Virus record (IMG/VR): IMGVR_UViG_3300031963_011573
Coordinates: 1 to 64,000 of that record
Strand: one strand, 5' to 3'
DNA from: a virus
Length of the DNA stretch: 64,000 nt
Shown: in pieces, positions 38,341-48,547 of the stretch
How the letters are laid out: every line of letters starts with the position of its first letter
How positions within the stretch are numbered: position 1 is the stretch's first letter
Made by a program: the position numbers and the translations under genes
The notes under the pieces: model-generated
What the model was told of the DNA's origin: nothing
The model's input: only the letters and a program-made list of their open reading frames with translations
Databases searched by the model: none

Positions 38341-39459
38341 ATGGCTGTTTATAAAATTTTCCCCTTACAGGATACTACTTTATATTCTAATCATCCTGTA
38401 ATGAACACAGGACTAGATGCAATATGTGAAATATTTAATATTTTAGGTATTGATGGTAATCCTGGAGTAGCAAGATATTTAACCCAATTTGACCAGGAAG
38501 AAATCAATGATGTTATAGATAATAAAATTAATGGGGCTGAATATAGCGTATATTTAAGAAATTTTATTGCTACCGCTCAAGGAATAAATTCAACAACTGC
38601 TTTTGAAGTATACCCTATAGCTCAACAATGGAATAATGGAACAGGTCATTATTTAGATTCTCCCCAAATAACAGATGGAGCTTCTTGGAAATTTTCAAAC
38701 TATTCAGGATCAGGTTTTTGGAGTTTAAGTGGTTCATATAATGGATATTCTTATACAGGTTCATATGACCCTTTTAATTCTGAACCTGGTGGAGGAAATT
38801 GGTTTAATGACCCATCTTTTCAAATTACCCAATCATATTCATTACGTGAAGTAAAAGACTTTGATTTAAACACCAGTAATATTGTTGATGCTTGGTACTC
38901 TTCTTCTATTCCTAACTATGGGTTTATAATTAAATTATCAAGCTCATTTGAATTTTCTCCTAGTCAATATGTACAGCCTATCTTAAAATATTATAGTGTT
39001 GATACAAACACAATTTACCCTCCAACACTTGAATTTAGATGGAATGATTATACCTCATCAATAACTCCTTCTTCCCCAATTATAGATACAATTGATGTTA
39101 AAATGTCTTTAGATGGAAATACTGGTGTTTTTTATCCTGACAGTGTAAACAGATTTTATATTAATGTAAGTCCTTTATACCCTACTAGAGTATATCAAAC
39201 ATCGTCATTGTATACTAATTTAAATTATTTACCAACTTCTTCATATTACGCTATAAAGGATTTGGATACTAATGAATTTGTTATTAACTTTGACGAAACA
39301 TATACTAAAATAAGTTCTGATAGTAAAGGAAATTATTTTGATATTTACATGAGTGGCTTAGAACCTGAAAGATACTATAAAATTTTAATTAAAACTGTAA
39401 TTAATGGTTCTACTTTAGTATTTGATGACAATTACTATTTTAAAGTTATTAATGAATGA
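38341..39459 (+). CDS. Baseplate/tail structural protein with DNRLRE-like domain, 372 aa
   Basis: N-terminal YKIFPLQDTTLYSNHPVMN and FEVYPIAQQWNNGTG resemble DNRLRE/CBM-like beta-sandwich domains found in phage tail proteins. The second half contains a fibronectin-like part (PTLEFRWNDYTSS). Lies in the position after gp6 where other T4-type phages encode wedge proteins gp7/gp8. Overlaps the next gene by 4 nt. Confidence 0.68.
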   Translation: MAVYKIFPLQDTTLYSNHPVMNTGLDAICEIFNILGIDGNPGVARYLTQFDQEEINDVIDNKINGAEYSVYLRNFIATAQGINSTTAFEVYPIAQQWNNGTGHYLDSPQITDGASWKFSNYSGSGFWSLSGSYNGYSYTGSYDPFNSEPGGGNWFNDPSFQITQSYSLREVKDFDLNTSNIVDAWYSSSIPNYGFIIKLSSSFEFSPSQYVQPILKYYSVDTNTIYPPTLEFRWNDYTSSITPSSPIIDTIDVKMSLDGNTGVFYPDSVNRFYINVSPLYPTRVYQTSSLYTNLNYLPTSSYYAIKDLDTNEFVINFDETYTKISSDSKGNYFDIYMSGLEPERYYKILIKTVINGSTLVFDDNYYFKVINE

Positions 39460-39818
39460 ATGAAAATATAAAATTTCAAAAGCAGGTATTTAATAAGGGG
39501 GATTATTCTAAAATAATAGATACTTCTTTTAAACAACTTGGTGTTCAAACAATTCAACAACAAATTGAAGAACAACCAACTGTTGAAGATTTTTTTAATA
39601 TGTACAATGATTTATTTTACGATATACCTGAAACAGGAGAAATAAATTCACATGAATTTCTAATCAAAAAAAGTAGTGAATATATTAATTTTGACCCAAA
39701 CCAGGAAGAAATAGAAGCATTACAAGCTGAAATAGCTCAATTAAGAACAGATTTACTTGATTCACAAAAACAAGTAATAGAATTACAAACAGGAACAACA
39801 TTAGCTAACCCACAATAA
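39456..39818 (+). CDS. Virion-module protein with C-terminal coiled coil, 120 aa
   Basis: The C-terminal 40 residues form a heptad coiled coil (EEIEALQAEIAQLRTDLL). The N-terminal part contains EDFFNMYNDLFYDIP. Coupled to both neighbours by start/stop overlap. Probably an adaptor in the baseplate; no family recognised. Confidence 0.65.
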   Translation: MNENIKFQKQVFNKGDYSKIIDTSFKQLGVQTIQQQIEEQPTVEDFFNMYNDLFYDIPETGEINSHEFLIKKSSEYINFDPNQEEIEALQAEIAQLRTDLLDSQKQVIELQTGTTLANPQ

Positions 39819-42800
39819 TGGCAGCAGAAATTATTCAAATTGATACCCAAACCTTTACTTCACAAACATATGAAGGACAAGATACAAACTTGATCCCTAC
39901 ATTTGAAGTTCCTACTAATCTTTCAGAAAATAGTTATATTGAATATTTTACATATGACAATAATCAAAATATACTAACTTCTGACTACAATTTTACCCAA
40001 TATACAATTCAAAATGATGGTCAATCCGCTGGTAATGAAGGAAATATATCTCAAATAATAGTAGATCCTGAACAAGTTTTAGTAAATAATGGATTTGATC
40101 AAGGAGAATATATTACATATTTTAATTTTTTCAACAAACAAGTAGGTTCTAATCTAGAACAACTTTATATCTCAGAAATATCTTCTGATAGAACAGAAAT
40201 TCGTTTAGATAGTACTGTTCTTTCCAATCCTGATATTGTAGAGCAAACTACAAAATTCATTAGTGAACGAGAAAACAGTGAGTATTTTTTAGATTTTTAT
40301 TTAAACTTTGGTGACAACCAACTTATCATATCAAATAATGTTGTTTTAGATAATCAAGACCCAACTAATCCAACAGTATTAATTAAACTATATGAACCAT
40401 TACCTGAAGAATTTGATATAAATTCTACATTATGGGTAGTATCTCTTGTTGAAGAACCGAGAGCATATCAAGTTACTTTTGAGGAAGAACCTATTATTTT
40501 TGTAGATACCGTTAATATTAGTGGACCTAATTTTAATTTAGATATAAAAGATCAAGTAAATAATTCAACTTTAGAATTATCATATATTGATTTAATTACT
40601 ACATCTTTAACAAGTTCTCAAAACCAATTAAATAGTTTATTAGAGGAAAAAGAAATAGATATAAACGTAGACTATACAGATTTTTCTAATTTTGTACATT
40701 TTAGTTCAGCACAAACACGTTTAGAGAATTTTTACTATAAAACCCAATTAATAGAACAATACTCTTCATCTATTGCTGTATTAAATAATACTGTTAATTC
40801 CCCATTAAATGTTAGTAGTAGTGCTGCTGTATATGAAAGTAAAATAAGTGAAATCATAACCAATTTTGATGGTTATGAATATTTCTTATACTATGAAAAT
40901 AACCCATATACTTGGCCTAAAACTAATAATCAAAAACCATATACTTTAGAAAAATCAGATAGTACAATTGTTTTATCTTGGATTGGAAGCACAAATGAAT
41001 ATAGTCCATATTATGGAGGTTTAATTTTATCTGCCTCGTTATACGATAATAACAATAAAGATAACCTTTTATTTACAATCCCTGAATATCTAAGAGACGA
41101 TCCTGAAAACAACCAATATGAATTATTTGTTCAAATGGTTGCTCAACATTATGATAATATTTGGATATATTATAAAGAGGTAACCCAAAAATATAATGCT
41201 GATAACCGTTTAGAATACGGTATTTCAAAAGATATAGTAGCGGATGCTATTCGTGATTTTGGAGTTAAATTATACCAAAACAATTTTTCAAATGATGATT
41301 TATACACCGCATTCTTAGGTATCACACCAGAAGGTGGTTTATTCCCTTTCCCAAATATAACAGGATCTTTACCTACCCCTCCAGGATTTGAATACATAAA
41401 CACTTTAATTTCAGCATCAAACGATTATATGCCGTTAGATGATGTAAATAAATCGTTATATAAACGCATTTACCATAATTTACCATACCTGCTTAAATCA
41501 AAAGGTACTTTACCTGGTTTACGTGCTTTAATTACTTCATACGGTATTCCTGATACTATTTTAAGAATTAATGAATTTGGAGGGAAAGATAAAATAAACG
41601 TAAACGATTGGGATTCATGGCAAAATGAATTTAACTATGCATTTAATACTTCAGGAAGTAATTTTATATCTTCATCATGGGAGTTAAATCCTACTTGGAA
41701 TGCTCCAAATAATGTTCCTTCAACATTGATGTTTAGATTTAAAACAGATGGTCTTCCTTCAAACAATATTCTATACTCTCAAAGTTTATGGTATGGTGAT
41801 GGAGGAAGTGCTTTAGTATTAAAATACACAGGGTCAGCATATGTAAGTGAATCATATTCTGGTTCAATAATTGACCCGTATTACCAATATGCTAATGTAA
41901 TATTTTACCCTGATGTAAATAATTCTACCCAAACAGCAAGTGTTTATTTACCATTTTATAATGGTGGATGGTGGTCTGTAATGGTTACTAAAAATTCAAA
42001 TACTTATACATTACATTCACAAAATAAAATATATGAGGGAGGGGATAATGGAACTCTTTTAGGTTTTAAAGCATCTAGTTCTATAACATATGCTTCTAGT
42101 GCTTGGACTAATACTTCTACAAGTTATTTCCCTGTTAGTTTCTCTATTTCAGGTACCATAGGATATGATATATCAGCATATGATGTTGGAGTATATGATG
42201 AGGTAGGAAATTTAGCAGGATCATTTATACCATTTGTTGGAGCTTACCAAGAAATTAGATATTATACAGTCCCAATAAGTGAAAGTGTATTCATAGACTA
42301 TACAATGAACCCACATTCAGTTGAGGGAAATTCATTAAATAGCTCTCCAGATGAATTAGCTTTTAGAGCCTCAATTGGAGGAGAACAATACACAGCTTCA
42401 ATTTCTATACATCCTAAAGTAACTGGATCTTGGCAAACAACTCATTCATTTGCCTCTGATAGTAATTTTTACTATGATACTTCACCTAATTTTATACCAA
42501 ATGTTGAATATACTTTTGCTGATCAACCTATAGCAGGTATTAAAAATATTGTAAATGATAAAATTAGAGTAGAAAATAATGTATTACCTGAGGGAGATAC
42601 TTTATCTCAATATAGATCACTTTCTCAACAAGCTAATATATCCCAAAGTTATACCCCAAGTATTAACTATTTAGAGGTAGCATTTTCACCACAAAATGAA
42701 ATTAATGAAGATATAGTTGATCAACTTGGATATTTTAACATAGGAGAATTTATTGGAGACCCTAGATTAAGATCATCATCAGCTGAGTCATACCCTGCGT

Positions 42801-45769
42801 TAGATCAATTAAGGAATGAGTATTTCACCAAATACGTCAAAAATTATAACTTAAAAGATTTTATACGTTTAATTAAGTTTTTTGACAACTCATTATTTAA
42901 AATGATTAGAGATTTTGTACCCGCACGTACAAGTCTTGCCTCTGGTATTGTTATCAAACAACATTTACTTGAAAGAAACAAATACCCACAACCTCAAATG
43001 TCTTGGGAAAACTTAGATATTTCTGGAACTTTAAAACCAACATGGAATGGGTATGAACCTGGAACAGTAGAAAATTTTGAAGGTGGAACAGGAGGTTCTT
43101 TTGAACCATTTAATCTAGCAACTAATGTATCTCAAAGTTGGTATGAAACTATTCAAACCCTTTCAGGCTCAGTAAATATATTACACAATTCACAAGATGA
43201 GTTTTATAATGGAGAATTTAGTGGCTCAACTATTTTAATTTCTGATGGGATTGTAAATGAAGCTTATCCTATAGAAAATAAAGCATTTGATTACAAACAA
43301 ATATACTATTATGGGACTTCATCTAAAGAAAGTTCTGTATTTGAAGATAATTTTTTAAACCCTAATACCTCCCCAGAGGATGGAGAAATATTGTTTTTTA
43401 GTCAAGTTAAAAGAGTAAAAGTTTCTTTAATTTTCATTAATGTTTATACTTTTAAATATTTAAAAATTGCTAAAACTGATTGTAATGGAAATAATAATGA
43501 TGTTCCGTTAAGTCAAACAAAGAAAATTTTAGTTAATACTCCACTTTCAACAGGAACTTTTGTTATAGAATATGATGTTACACTTATAGGTGAAAGTGGT
43601 AATTATTACTTATATGAAATAAGTTCTGCTAAAAAACAAGGAATCTTTACACCTTATAGTCCTTTTGGTTTCCCAAACCAAGTATTAGATTATTACGTAT
43701 CTGCTTCAAAAACCACCACAGACCCATTTTCCTCACAACCCATTAGAGTAACTAGTTGGCAATCTGAATCAGGAGATGTTCTTGGATATTTCAACCCAAT
43801 TTCAGGAATATATAATTTACAAAATACCCCCAACACACCTCTTATAATTTCAGCATCATTTAATGTATCCCAATCAGGTGCAGGAAGTGCTGGTACATGT
43901 TCTATTTCATTTTTTGATAGTATTGCTAATAAAGTATCAACCAATTTAGCTTCAGTAACTTTCCCATCAACTTTTACTGGAACAAAAACAGTATCAACTA
44001 CCTACTATGGAGTAGAAGGAGAAAATATTTGTCTTTCAATTAAAGGAGGAACCAATGTTAAATTAACTGGTTCAAATTTACTTATCACCCAAAGTAGAGC
44101 AGTAAGTTCCTCAAATTGTGAAAGTTTAATTCTTGAACCTTACATTTCTCTTCCGAATTTTTATAATAGCGATGAAAATGCTTTAATTAATAGTGTTGAT
44201 GGATTAAGAGATAGCTCTTATTATATGGATGTTGATTACACATCAGGTATAACAACCCCAGTTAATTTTAATCAATTAATAGATGGAAGTGCTACTAGAG
44301 CAAAAGTACAAGATTCGAATTATACAACTAAACGCCATATCCTTCCTAGATATGAAGGTTCAAGATCAACTTCCCAATTTTTAAACAAATGGTCCTTTAA
44401 TGATGTTGGTACTTTTGGTAAATTACCAACAATTGAAAATGTAAGTTCATTTGTTGCTTATGCTCCTAGTATTGGAGGATGGCCTCCTGAACGTATGAAT
44501 GCATCTGCTATATTTATAAAATATTTAATTGACCAAAACGGAGATGTTTTAATCCCCAATACATCTGAAAATTCACTATCAATTACTCAACAAAATTTTA
44601 GATCAGGAGATAAAGTAAGAATCACAGTTCCATCTCAAGGAAGTGGAGAAGTATCTAATTTAAGAACAATAATTAGAGGGGGTACTCGTATTGAACCTAT
44701 TTTATATACTCAATTTGGAAGTACTCCAAATGCACAATGGAATACAACAATAAATTTTGAAGATATTATTCCTTCTGATGCTGGAGTTGTAGGAAACTAC
44801 ACAGCCTTATTTAAAAAAACCAATATCCAATTCCCCATCCCTCAGAATGGTACAACTTTAATTATTTTTCAACAATCAATTTATGGAAATTCCTATTATA
44901 ATACTAATGGGTATCAAATACCTTCTTCAGCTATTATTGATGGAGTTAATTTAATATTTGAAGCCCAAGTTAAAATAGATGGTGATTTTATTGGTTTTGG
45001 TACTTACGTTGTTCAAATATTTAATTCTACTACAGGAAAGGTATTAGGTGAAGTTTCCAATAAAAATAATCCTGCTTATTCATCTCCAAATTTTAACGGA
45101 ATTTTTTATGTATCTGCAACTTTAAATAACTCCCAACTTCAAACTAATGATATTATAAAAGTTCAACTTAAAACTAGTACTGTTAATCCTTTAACTTTAA
45201 TCCAAAGTAATTCCACCTCCTTTAAAATCACTCAATACCCAGCCTATACAACCCCAATAACATCTTCAGGGGTTAATTCAATTTGGGGATATGCAGATAC
45301 AACAAATTATCCATATGTTATAACATCTTCTAATTCAACTTTAGTTGAGTTATATGACTCAAATGTTAAACAATCCAATATATCAGGATCAGGATTTAAT
45401 CCTATATCTTTACCTTGGTCTATAAAATATGGGGATGAATTTAGATTTGAGGGAAGAGAAGACTTTACATTTATTGTAGGACAAGTATTCAACCCTGCTG
45501 AAAGTGGCTCAGGACGTTTATTTGAAACAGGATCTATTGAAGTCCATTTTAGTACTAATCTCCCAGTAAGTGCTAGTTCCTCGATATTTAATTTAGACCA
45601 TTTTTTAATTAGAAGATATGTTGATGATGCTTCACAAATTTTAATTGAAGGATTCAAACCAGTAAACACAAATGGACCATACATTATAACCCCAGAATAT
45701 GTAACTGATTCATTAAACAAAAACGCTGATACATTTATTACGGATCTTACCGAAAGAGGTTTGCTCTAG
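39818..45769 (+). CDS. Giant tail/baseplate protein, 1983 aa
   Basis: The largest gene here, about 9 percent of the window. The conserved core is around residues 545-600 (YKRIYHNLPYLLKSKGTLPG; ALITSYGIPDTILRINEFGG), a motif I recall in big structural proteins of marine T4-type phages, and a second core near 1000-1055 (FIRLIKFFDNSLFKMIRDFV). The rest consists of many beta-sandwich-like repeats rich in Ser, Thr and Asn. Position after gp6 suggests a gp7-like wedge function or tail-fibre attachment. Ends in TAG. Confidence 0.72.
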   Translation: MAAEIIQIDTQTFTSQTYEGQDTNLIPTFEVPTNLSENSYIEYFTYDNNQNILTSDYNFTQYTIQNDGQSAGNEGNISQIIVDPEQVLVNNGFDQGEYITYFNFFNKQVGSNLEQLYISEISSDRTEIRLDSTVLSNPDIVEQTTKFISERENSEYFLDFYLNFGDNQLIISNNVVLDNQDPTNPTVLIKLYEPLPEEFDINSTLWVVSLVEEPRAYQVTFEEEPIIFVDTVNISGPNFNLDIKDQVNNSTLELSYIDLITTSLTSSQNQLNSLLEEKEIDINVDYTDFSNFVHFSSAQTRLENFYYKTQLIEQYSSSIAVLNNTVNSPLNVSSSAAVYESKISEIITNFDGYEYFLYYENNPYTWPKTNNQKPYTLEKSDSTIVLSWIGSTNEYSPYYGGLILSASLYDNNNKDNLLFTIPEYLRDDPENNQYELFVQMVAQHYDNIWIYYKEVTQKYNADNRLEYGISKDIVADAIRDFGVKLYQNNFSNDDLYTAFLGITPEGGLFPFPNITGSLPTPPGFEYINTLISASNDYMPLDDVNKSLYKRIYHNLPYLLKSKGTLPGLRALITSYGIPDTILRINEFGGKDKINVNDWDSWQNEFNYAFNTSGSNFISSSWELNPTWNAPNNVPSTLMFRFKTDGLPSNNILYSQSLWYGDGGSALVLKYTGSAYVSESYSGSIIDPYYQYANVIFYPDVNNSTQTASVYLPFYNGGWWSVMVTKNSNTYTLHSQNKIYEGGDNGTLLGFKASSSITYASSAWTNTSTSYFPVSFSISGTIGYDISAYDVGVYDEVGNLAGSFIPFVGAYQEIRYYTVPISESVFIDYTMNPHSVEGNSLNSSPDELAFRASIGGEQYTASISIHPKVTGSWQTTHSFASDSNFYYDTSPNFIPNVEYTFADQPIAGIKNIVNDKIRVENNVLPEGDTLSQYRSLSQQANISQSYTPSINYLEVAFSPQNEINEDIVDQLGYFNIGEFIGDPRLRSSSAESYPALDQLRNEYFTKYVKNYNLKDFIRLIKFFDNSLFKMIRDFVPARTSLASGIVIKQHLLERNKYPQPQMSWENLDISGTLKPTWNGYEPGTVENFEGGTGGSFEPFNLATNVSQSWYETIQTLSGSVNILHNSQDEFYNGEFSGSTILISDGIVNEAYPIENKAFDYKQIYYYGTSSKESSVFEDNFLNPNTSPEDGEILFFSQVKRVKVSLIFINVYTFKYLKIAKTDCNGNNNDVPLSQTKKILVNTPLSTGTFVIEYDVTLIGESGNYYLYEISSAKKQGIFTPYSPFGFPNQVLDYYVSASKTTTDPFSSQPIRVTSWQSESGDVLGYFNPISGIYNLQNTPNTPLIISASFNVSQSGAGSAGTCSISFFDSIANKVSTNLASVTFPSTFTGTKTVSTTYYGVEGENICLSIKGGTNVKLTGSNLLITQSRAVSSSNCESLILEPYISLPNFYNSDENALINSVDGLRDSSYYMDVDYTSGITTPVNFNQLIDGSATRAKVQDSNYTTKRHILPRYEGSRSTSQFLNKWSFNDVGTFGKLPTIENVSSFVAYAPSIGGWPPERMNASAIFIKYLIDQNGDVLIPNTSENSLSITQQNFRSGDKVRITVPSQGSGEVSNLRTIIRGGTRIEPILYTQFGSTPNAQWNTTINFEDIIPSDAGVVGNYTALFKKTNIQFPIPQNGTTLIIFQQSIYGNSYYNTNGYQIPSSAIIDGVNLIFEAQVKIDGDFIGFGTYVVQIFNSTTGKVLGEVSNKNNPAYSSPNFNGIFYVSATLNNSQLQTNDIIKVQLKTSTVNPLTLIQSNSTSFKITQYPAYTTPITSSGVNSIWGYADTTNYPYVITSSNSTLVELYDSNVKQSNISGSGFNPISLPWSIKYGDEFRFEGREDFTFIVGQVFNPAESGSGRLFETGSIEVHFSTNLPVSASSSIFNLDHFLIRRYVDDASQILIEGFKPVNTNGPYIITPEYVTDSLNKNADTFITDLTERGLL

Positions 45770-45771
45770 CA

Positions 45772-45779
45772 ATATTTAT
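45772..45779 (+). promoter_or_regulatory. Late-type promoter box ATATTTAT
   Basis: Starts directly after the giant gene. A second similar site (CATTTATATAA near 45790) lies closer to the ATG at 45810. Confidence 0.5.
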
Positions 45780-45809
45780 TAGTATAATACATTTATATAA
45801 TATAAAACA

Positions 45810-46469
45810 ATGGGATATTTAAACAATACAGTCGTTACAATTGACGCTATACTAACAACAAAAGGTAGAGAACTTTTAGCTAAAAATGATGGTTCTTTTA
45901 GAATTACACAATTTTCATTAGCAGATGACGAGATAGATTATACCTTATATAATCCAAACCACCCATCAGGTTCTTCATTTTATGGAGAAGCAATTGAGAA
46001 CATGCCTTTACTTGAGGCATTTCCTCTTGAAACTCAAATCATGAAATACAAGTTAGCTACTTTACCTCGTGGAACCGCTAAACTACCTGTACTTGATTTA
46101 GGTTATTCTGCTATTACTTTAGTTCAAGGAGCTTCACTTGCAATTACTCCACAAACATTGAATTATTTAGGAAATAACCAAACATATGAAACAAGTGGAT
46201 ATTCAGCTACAATTTCAGATGTTAGATTAATGAGCACATTTACTGGAATAGGAATCAACACACCATCAGCTCAATCAGCTAATACTCAAACAACTACATT
46301 AGGTACTAATGTTTCTACAACAGTAATAGGTTCTCAAATCAACTTAAGAGCAACCACAGTAAATACATTATTTGGAACAAACACTCAACTTTCAGCTACA
46401 TTAACTGTTGTAGGTTTAGACAGTGGAGCTAGATTAACTATTCCTATTACAATCAACAAAACCCAATAA
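45810..46469 (+). CDS. Virion structural protein, 219 aa
   Basis: Begins with VVTIDAILTTKGRELLAKND, followed by FRITQFSLADDEIDYTLYNP, a pattern I recall in structural proteins of many marine myoviruses. The C-terminal half is a Thr/Asn-rich beta region. Start supported by a late promoter. Role in the tail not known. Confidence 0.75.
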   Translation: MGYLNNTVVTIDAILTTKGRELLAKNDGSFRITQFSLADDEIDYTLYNPNHPSGSSFYGEAIENMPLLEAFPLETQIMKYKLATLPRGTAKLPVLDLGYSAITLVQGASLAITPQTLNYLGNNQTYETSGYSATISDVRLMSTFTGIGINTPSAQSANTQTTTLGTNVSTTVIGSQINLRATTVNTLFGTNTQLSATLTVVGLDSGARLTIPITINKTQ

Positions 46470-46480
46470 AATAATAAACA

Positions 46481-47491
46481 ATGTCATTTAAAAGATTTGA
46501 TCCCGAAGACTTTTTAGTAAGCAGTGATTCAATTACCTCTACATTATGGTCAAACGGAGTCCCAACATTATCAACATTTTTTACTAGTTCCCTTCAACAA
46601 GCTAGTTCTGCTGGAAATTATTATGCAAGTGTTTATAATACTTCCTCAAACGAACAAGAAATTCAATTTGATATAGTATATTGTGATTCTCAAGGGAGTG
46701 GTAGTACATGGTTTAATCAAATTGTAGATTTTGCTTCCCCAACAAAAACAATGTATGGTCAATATCGTGCATTGATTTTAGAAGATGAGAATGCAAATTT
46801 CATATTTGGGAAAGGAAATAACGTTATAACAGGCTCGTATTTTTGGGTATTATCTATAGAACGTGCACGATATAAACAATCATTGTTTCCTGGGTCTTTA
46901 AATTTAACTCTTTTGGGCCCAAACAGTGAGATCATTAATTTAACAGATGACTCCCAAGACAACCCAGTAAATACATTTATTGGATCCTCTCGTGTTTACC
47001 AATTAATTTCAGGATCAAATGGAACAGCAGGATCTTTACTAAACAGTGGATATGTACCCGGATCAGGATCATATGGTTTAGTATTCCCTGATTTAGGAAC
47101 TATTATATTAAACCCATTTGCATTATCTCAATCACTTGAACTTTTTCCAAGCCGCTCAAACAATTCAGATGGAGGAAATAATGGAAGATTATTTACAGCT
47201 ATTAGTGGAGGAGCTTCATTTGCTTTAAACTCAGAAGAAACAATCACCTCAGATTATGTATTTGTTAGAGCAAGAAACAGTGAATTTAACTACTCAGAAA
47301 ATCCTTCATTTATTTCTGGTTCTACTGGTGAGGTAATTTACGATAATTTTATAAATGCCCCTCAAACATACATCACAACTGTGGGAATGTATAATGATTC
47401 AAATGAACTCTTAGCAGTAGCTAAATTATCTAGACCATTATTGAAAGATTTTACAAAAGAAGCATTGATTAGAGTAAAACTTGATTTTTAA
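46481..47491 (+). CDS. Tail structural protein, 336 aa (paralogue 1)
   Basis: N-terminus KRFDPEDFLVSSDSITSTLW, Gly/Ser-rich beta middle, and C-terminal block with YITTVGMYNDSNELLAVAKL. That C-terminal block is shared with the next gene, together with NEFNYSENP/NEFNFSQNP. The pair likely arose by duplication and may form two related fibre- or wedge-attached proteins. Confidence 0.7.
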   Translation: MSFKRFDPEDFLVSSDSITSTLWSNGVPTLSTFFTSSLQQASSAGNYYASVYNTSSNEQEIQFDIVYCDSQGSGSTWFNQIVDFASPTKTMYGQYRALILEDENANFIFGKGNNVITGSYFWVLSIERARYKQSLFPGSLNLTLLGPNSEIINLTDDSQDNPVNTFIGSSRVYQLISGSNGTAGSLLNSGYVPGSGSYGLVFPDLGTIILNPFALSQSLELFPSRSNNSDGGNNGRLFTAISGGASFALNSEETITSDYVFVRARNSEFNYSENPSFISGSTGEVIYDNFINAPQTYITTVGMYNDSNELLAVAKLSRPLLKDFTKEALIRVKLDF

Positions 47492-47497
47492 GAATGA

Positions 47498-48535
47498 ATG
47501 AGCGTCTACAAACCATTCATAACTTCTGACGTTATTGTCTCACCTTTTAAGGTAAATAAATCATTTACTTTTAAGGGAAATGAACTTACTGGCTCAAACG
47601 TAGAAATTGATAGATATATTGGAAGAAATATTACCTCATCTTTATGGGTTTCTGGTTCATACCCTACAGGACATATTACTACTCAAGATGAAATTCTAGT
47701 ATACCGTTCCATAAAAGAACTATACTATTCCAACTACTTAACAAACCCATCAGGTTCCCCAGCAGGCACTGCCTCATTTAATACAGATGGAACAATTACA
47801 GGACCAGCTTATACTACAAATTACTACAATTATCTTTCAACTACATTACCAACTTATAGATATATTCCTACAGAATCAAACGCTGCTATAGGTGTAATAT
47901 CTATCCCCTCAAATTTATTTGGAGAATACCTTAACCCAGGTACAGTTAGTATTTCAAACGGAAATATCACCATTACAGATGATGGTTTAGGAAATATGAT
48001 TTCCGGTTCCTTAAAATTTGGAGATGTAATTTATGAGCATGGGATTATTACTATAACTAGCACTGGAGTTACTGGTGTTGATGATGGGTATGGTTATATA
48101 ACTTATGGTTCGGGTTTATATGGTGGTGCTACTTTTAATTTTATAAACGGTTTTATAAATGGGAATAACGTAACATGTTCTTTCCAAAGCACAACCACAA
48201 TATATGAAACCCAATACAAATGCACTATCAGACAAAATGAATTTAATTTTTCACAAAACCCAACAATTTTAGGTTTACTTGATCAAGGATACGACATAGA
48301 TTACTATAATGAAGTATTAACCTATGAAGATGATGCTATATATGATGGGTATGATTCACCAACATCAACAACCGATATTTATCCTTGGGCAACAGGTTCA
48401 TATTTTACACCTTATATCACAACAGTAGGATTGTACAATAACAACAAAGAACTTTTAGCAGTAGCTAAACTTGCTCAACCTTTACCAATCTCATCAGTTA
48501 CCGATACTAACATAATAATCAATTTAGATTTATAA
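47498..48535 (+). CDS. Tail structural protein, 345 aa (paralogue 2)
   Basis: Shares the C-terminal block (YITTVGLYNNNKELLAVAKL) and a NEFNFSQNP segment with the upstream gene, whereas the N-terminal and middle parts differ. Beta-rich with Ser/Thr/Gly repeats. The two-domain pattern suggests a common attachment domain with a variable body. Confidence 0.7.
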   Translation: MSVYKPFITSDVIVSPFKVNKSFTFKGNELTGSNVEIDRYIGRNITSSLWVSGSYPTGHITTQDEILVYRSIKELYYSNYLTNPSGSPAGTASFNTDGTITGPAYTTNYYNYLSTTLPTYRYIPTESNAAIGVISIPSNLFGEYLNPGTVSISNGNITITDDGLGNMISGSLKFGDVIYEHGIITITSTGVTGVDDGYGYITYGSGLYGGATFNFINGFINGNNVTCSFQSTTTIYETQYKCTIRQNEFNFSQNPTILGLLDQGYDIDYYNEVLTYEDDAIYDGYDSPTSTTDIYPWATGSYFTPYITTVGLYNNNKELLAVAKLAQPLPISSVTDTNIIINLDL

Positions 48536-48542
48536 TATTTAT
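48535..48542 (+). promoter_or_regulatory. Late-type promoter box ATATTTAT
   Basis: Starts 13 nt before the ATG of the tail-fibre gene and overlaps the upstream stop. Confidence 0.65.
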
Positions 48543-48547
48543 AACAT

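Noticed and set aside
45307-45720. 137-codon - strand frame inside the giant tail gene
   Set aside because: Antisense shadow of a Ser/Thr/Asn-rich coding region, no promoter signals.
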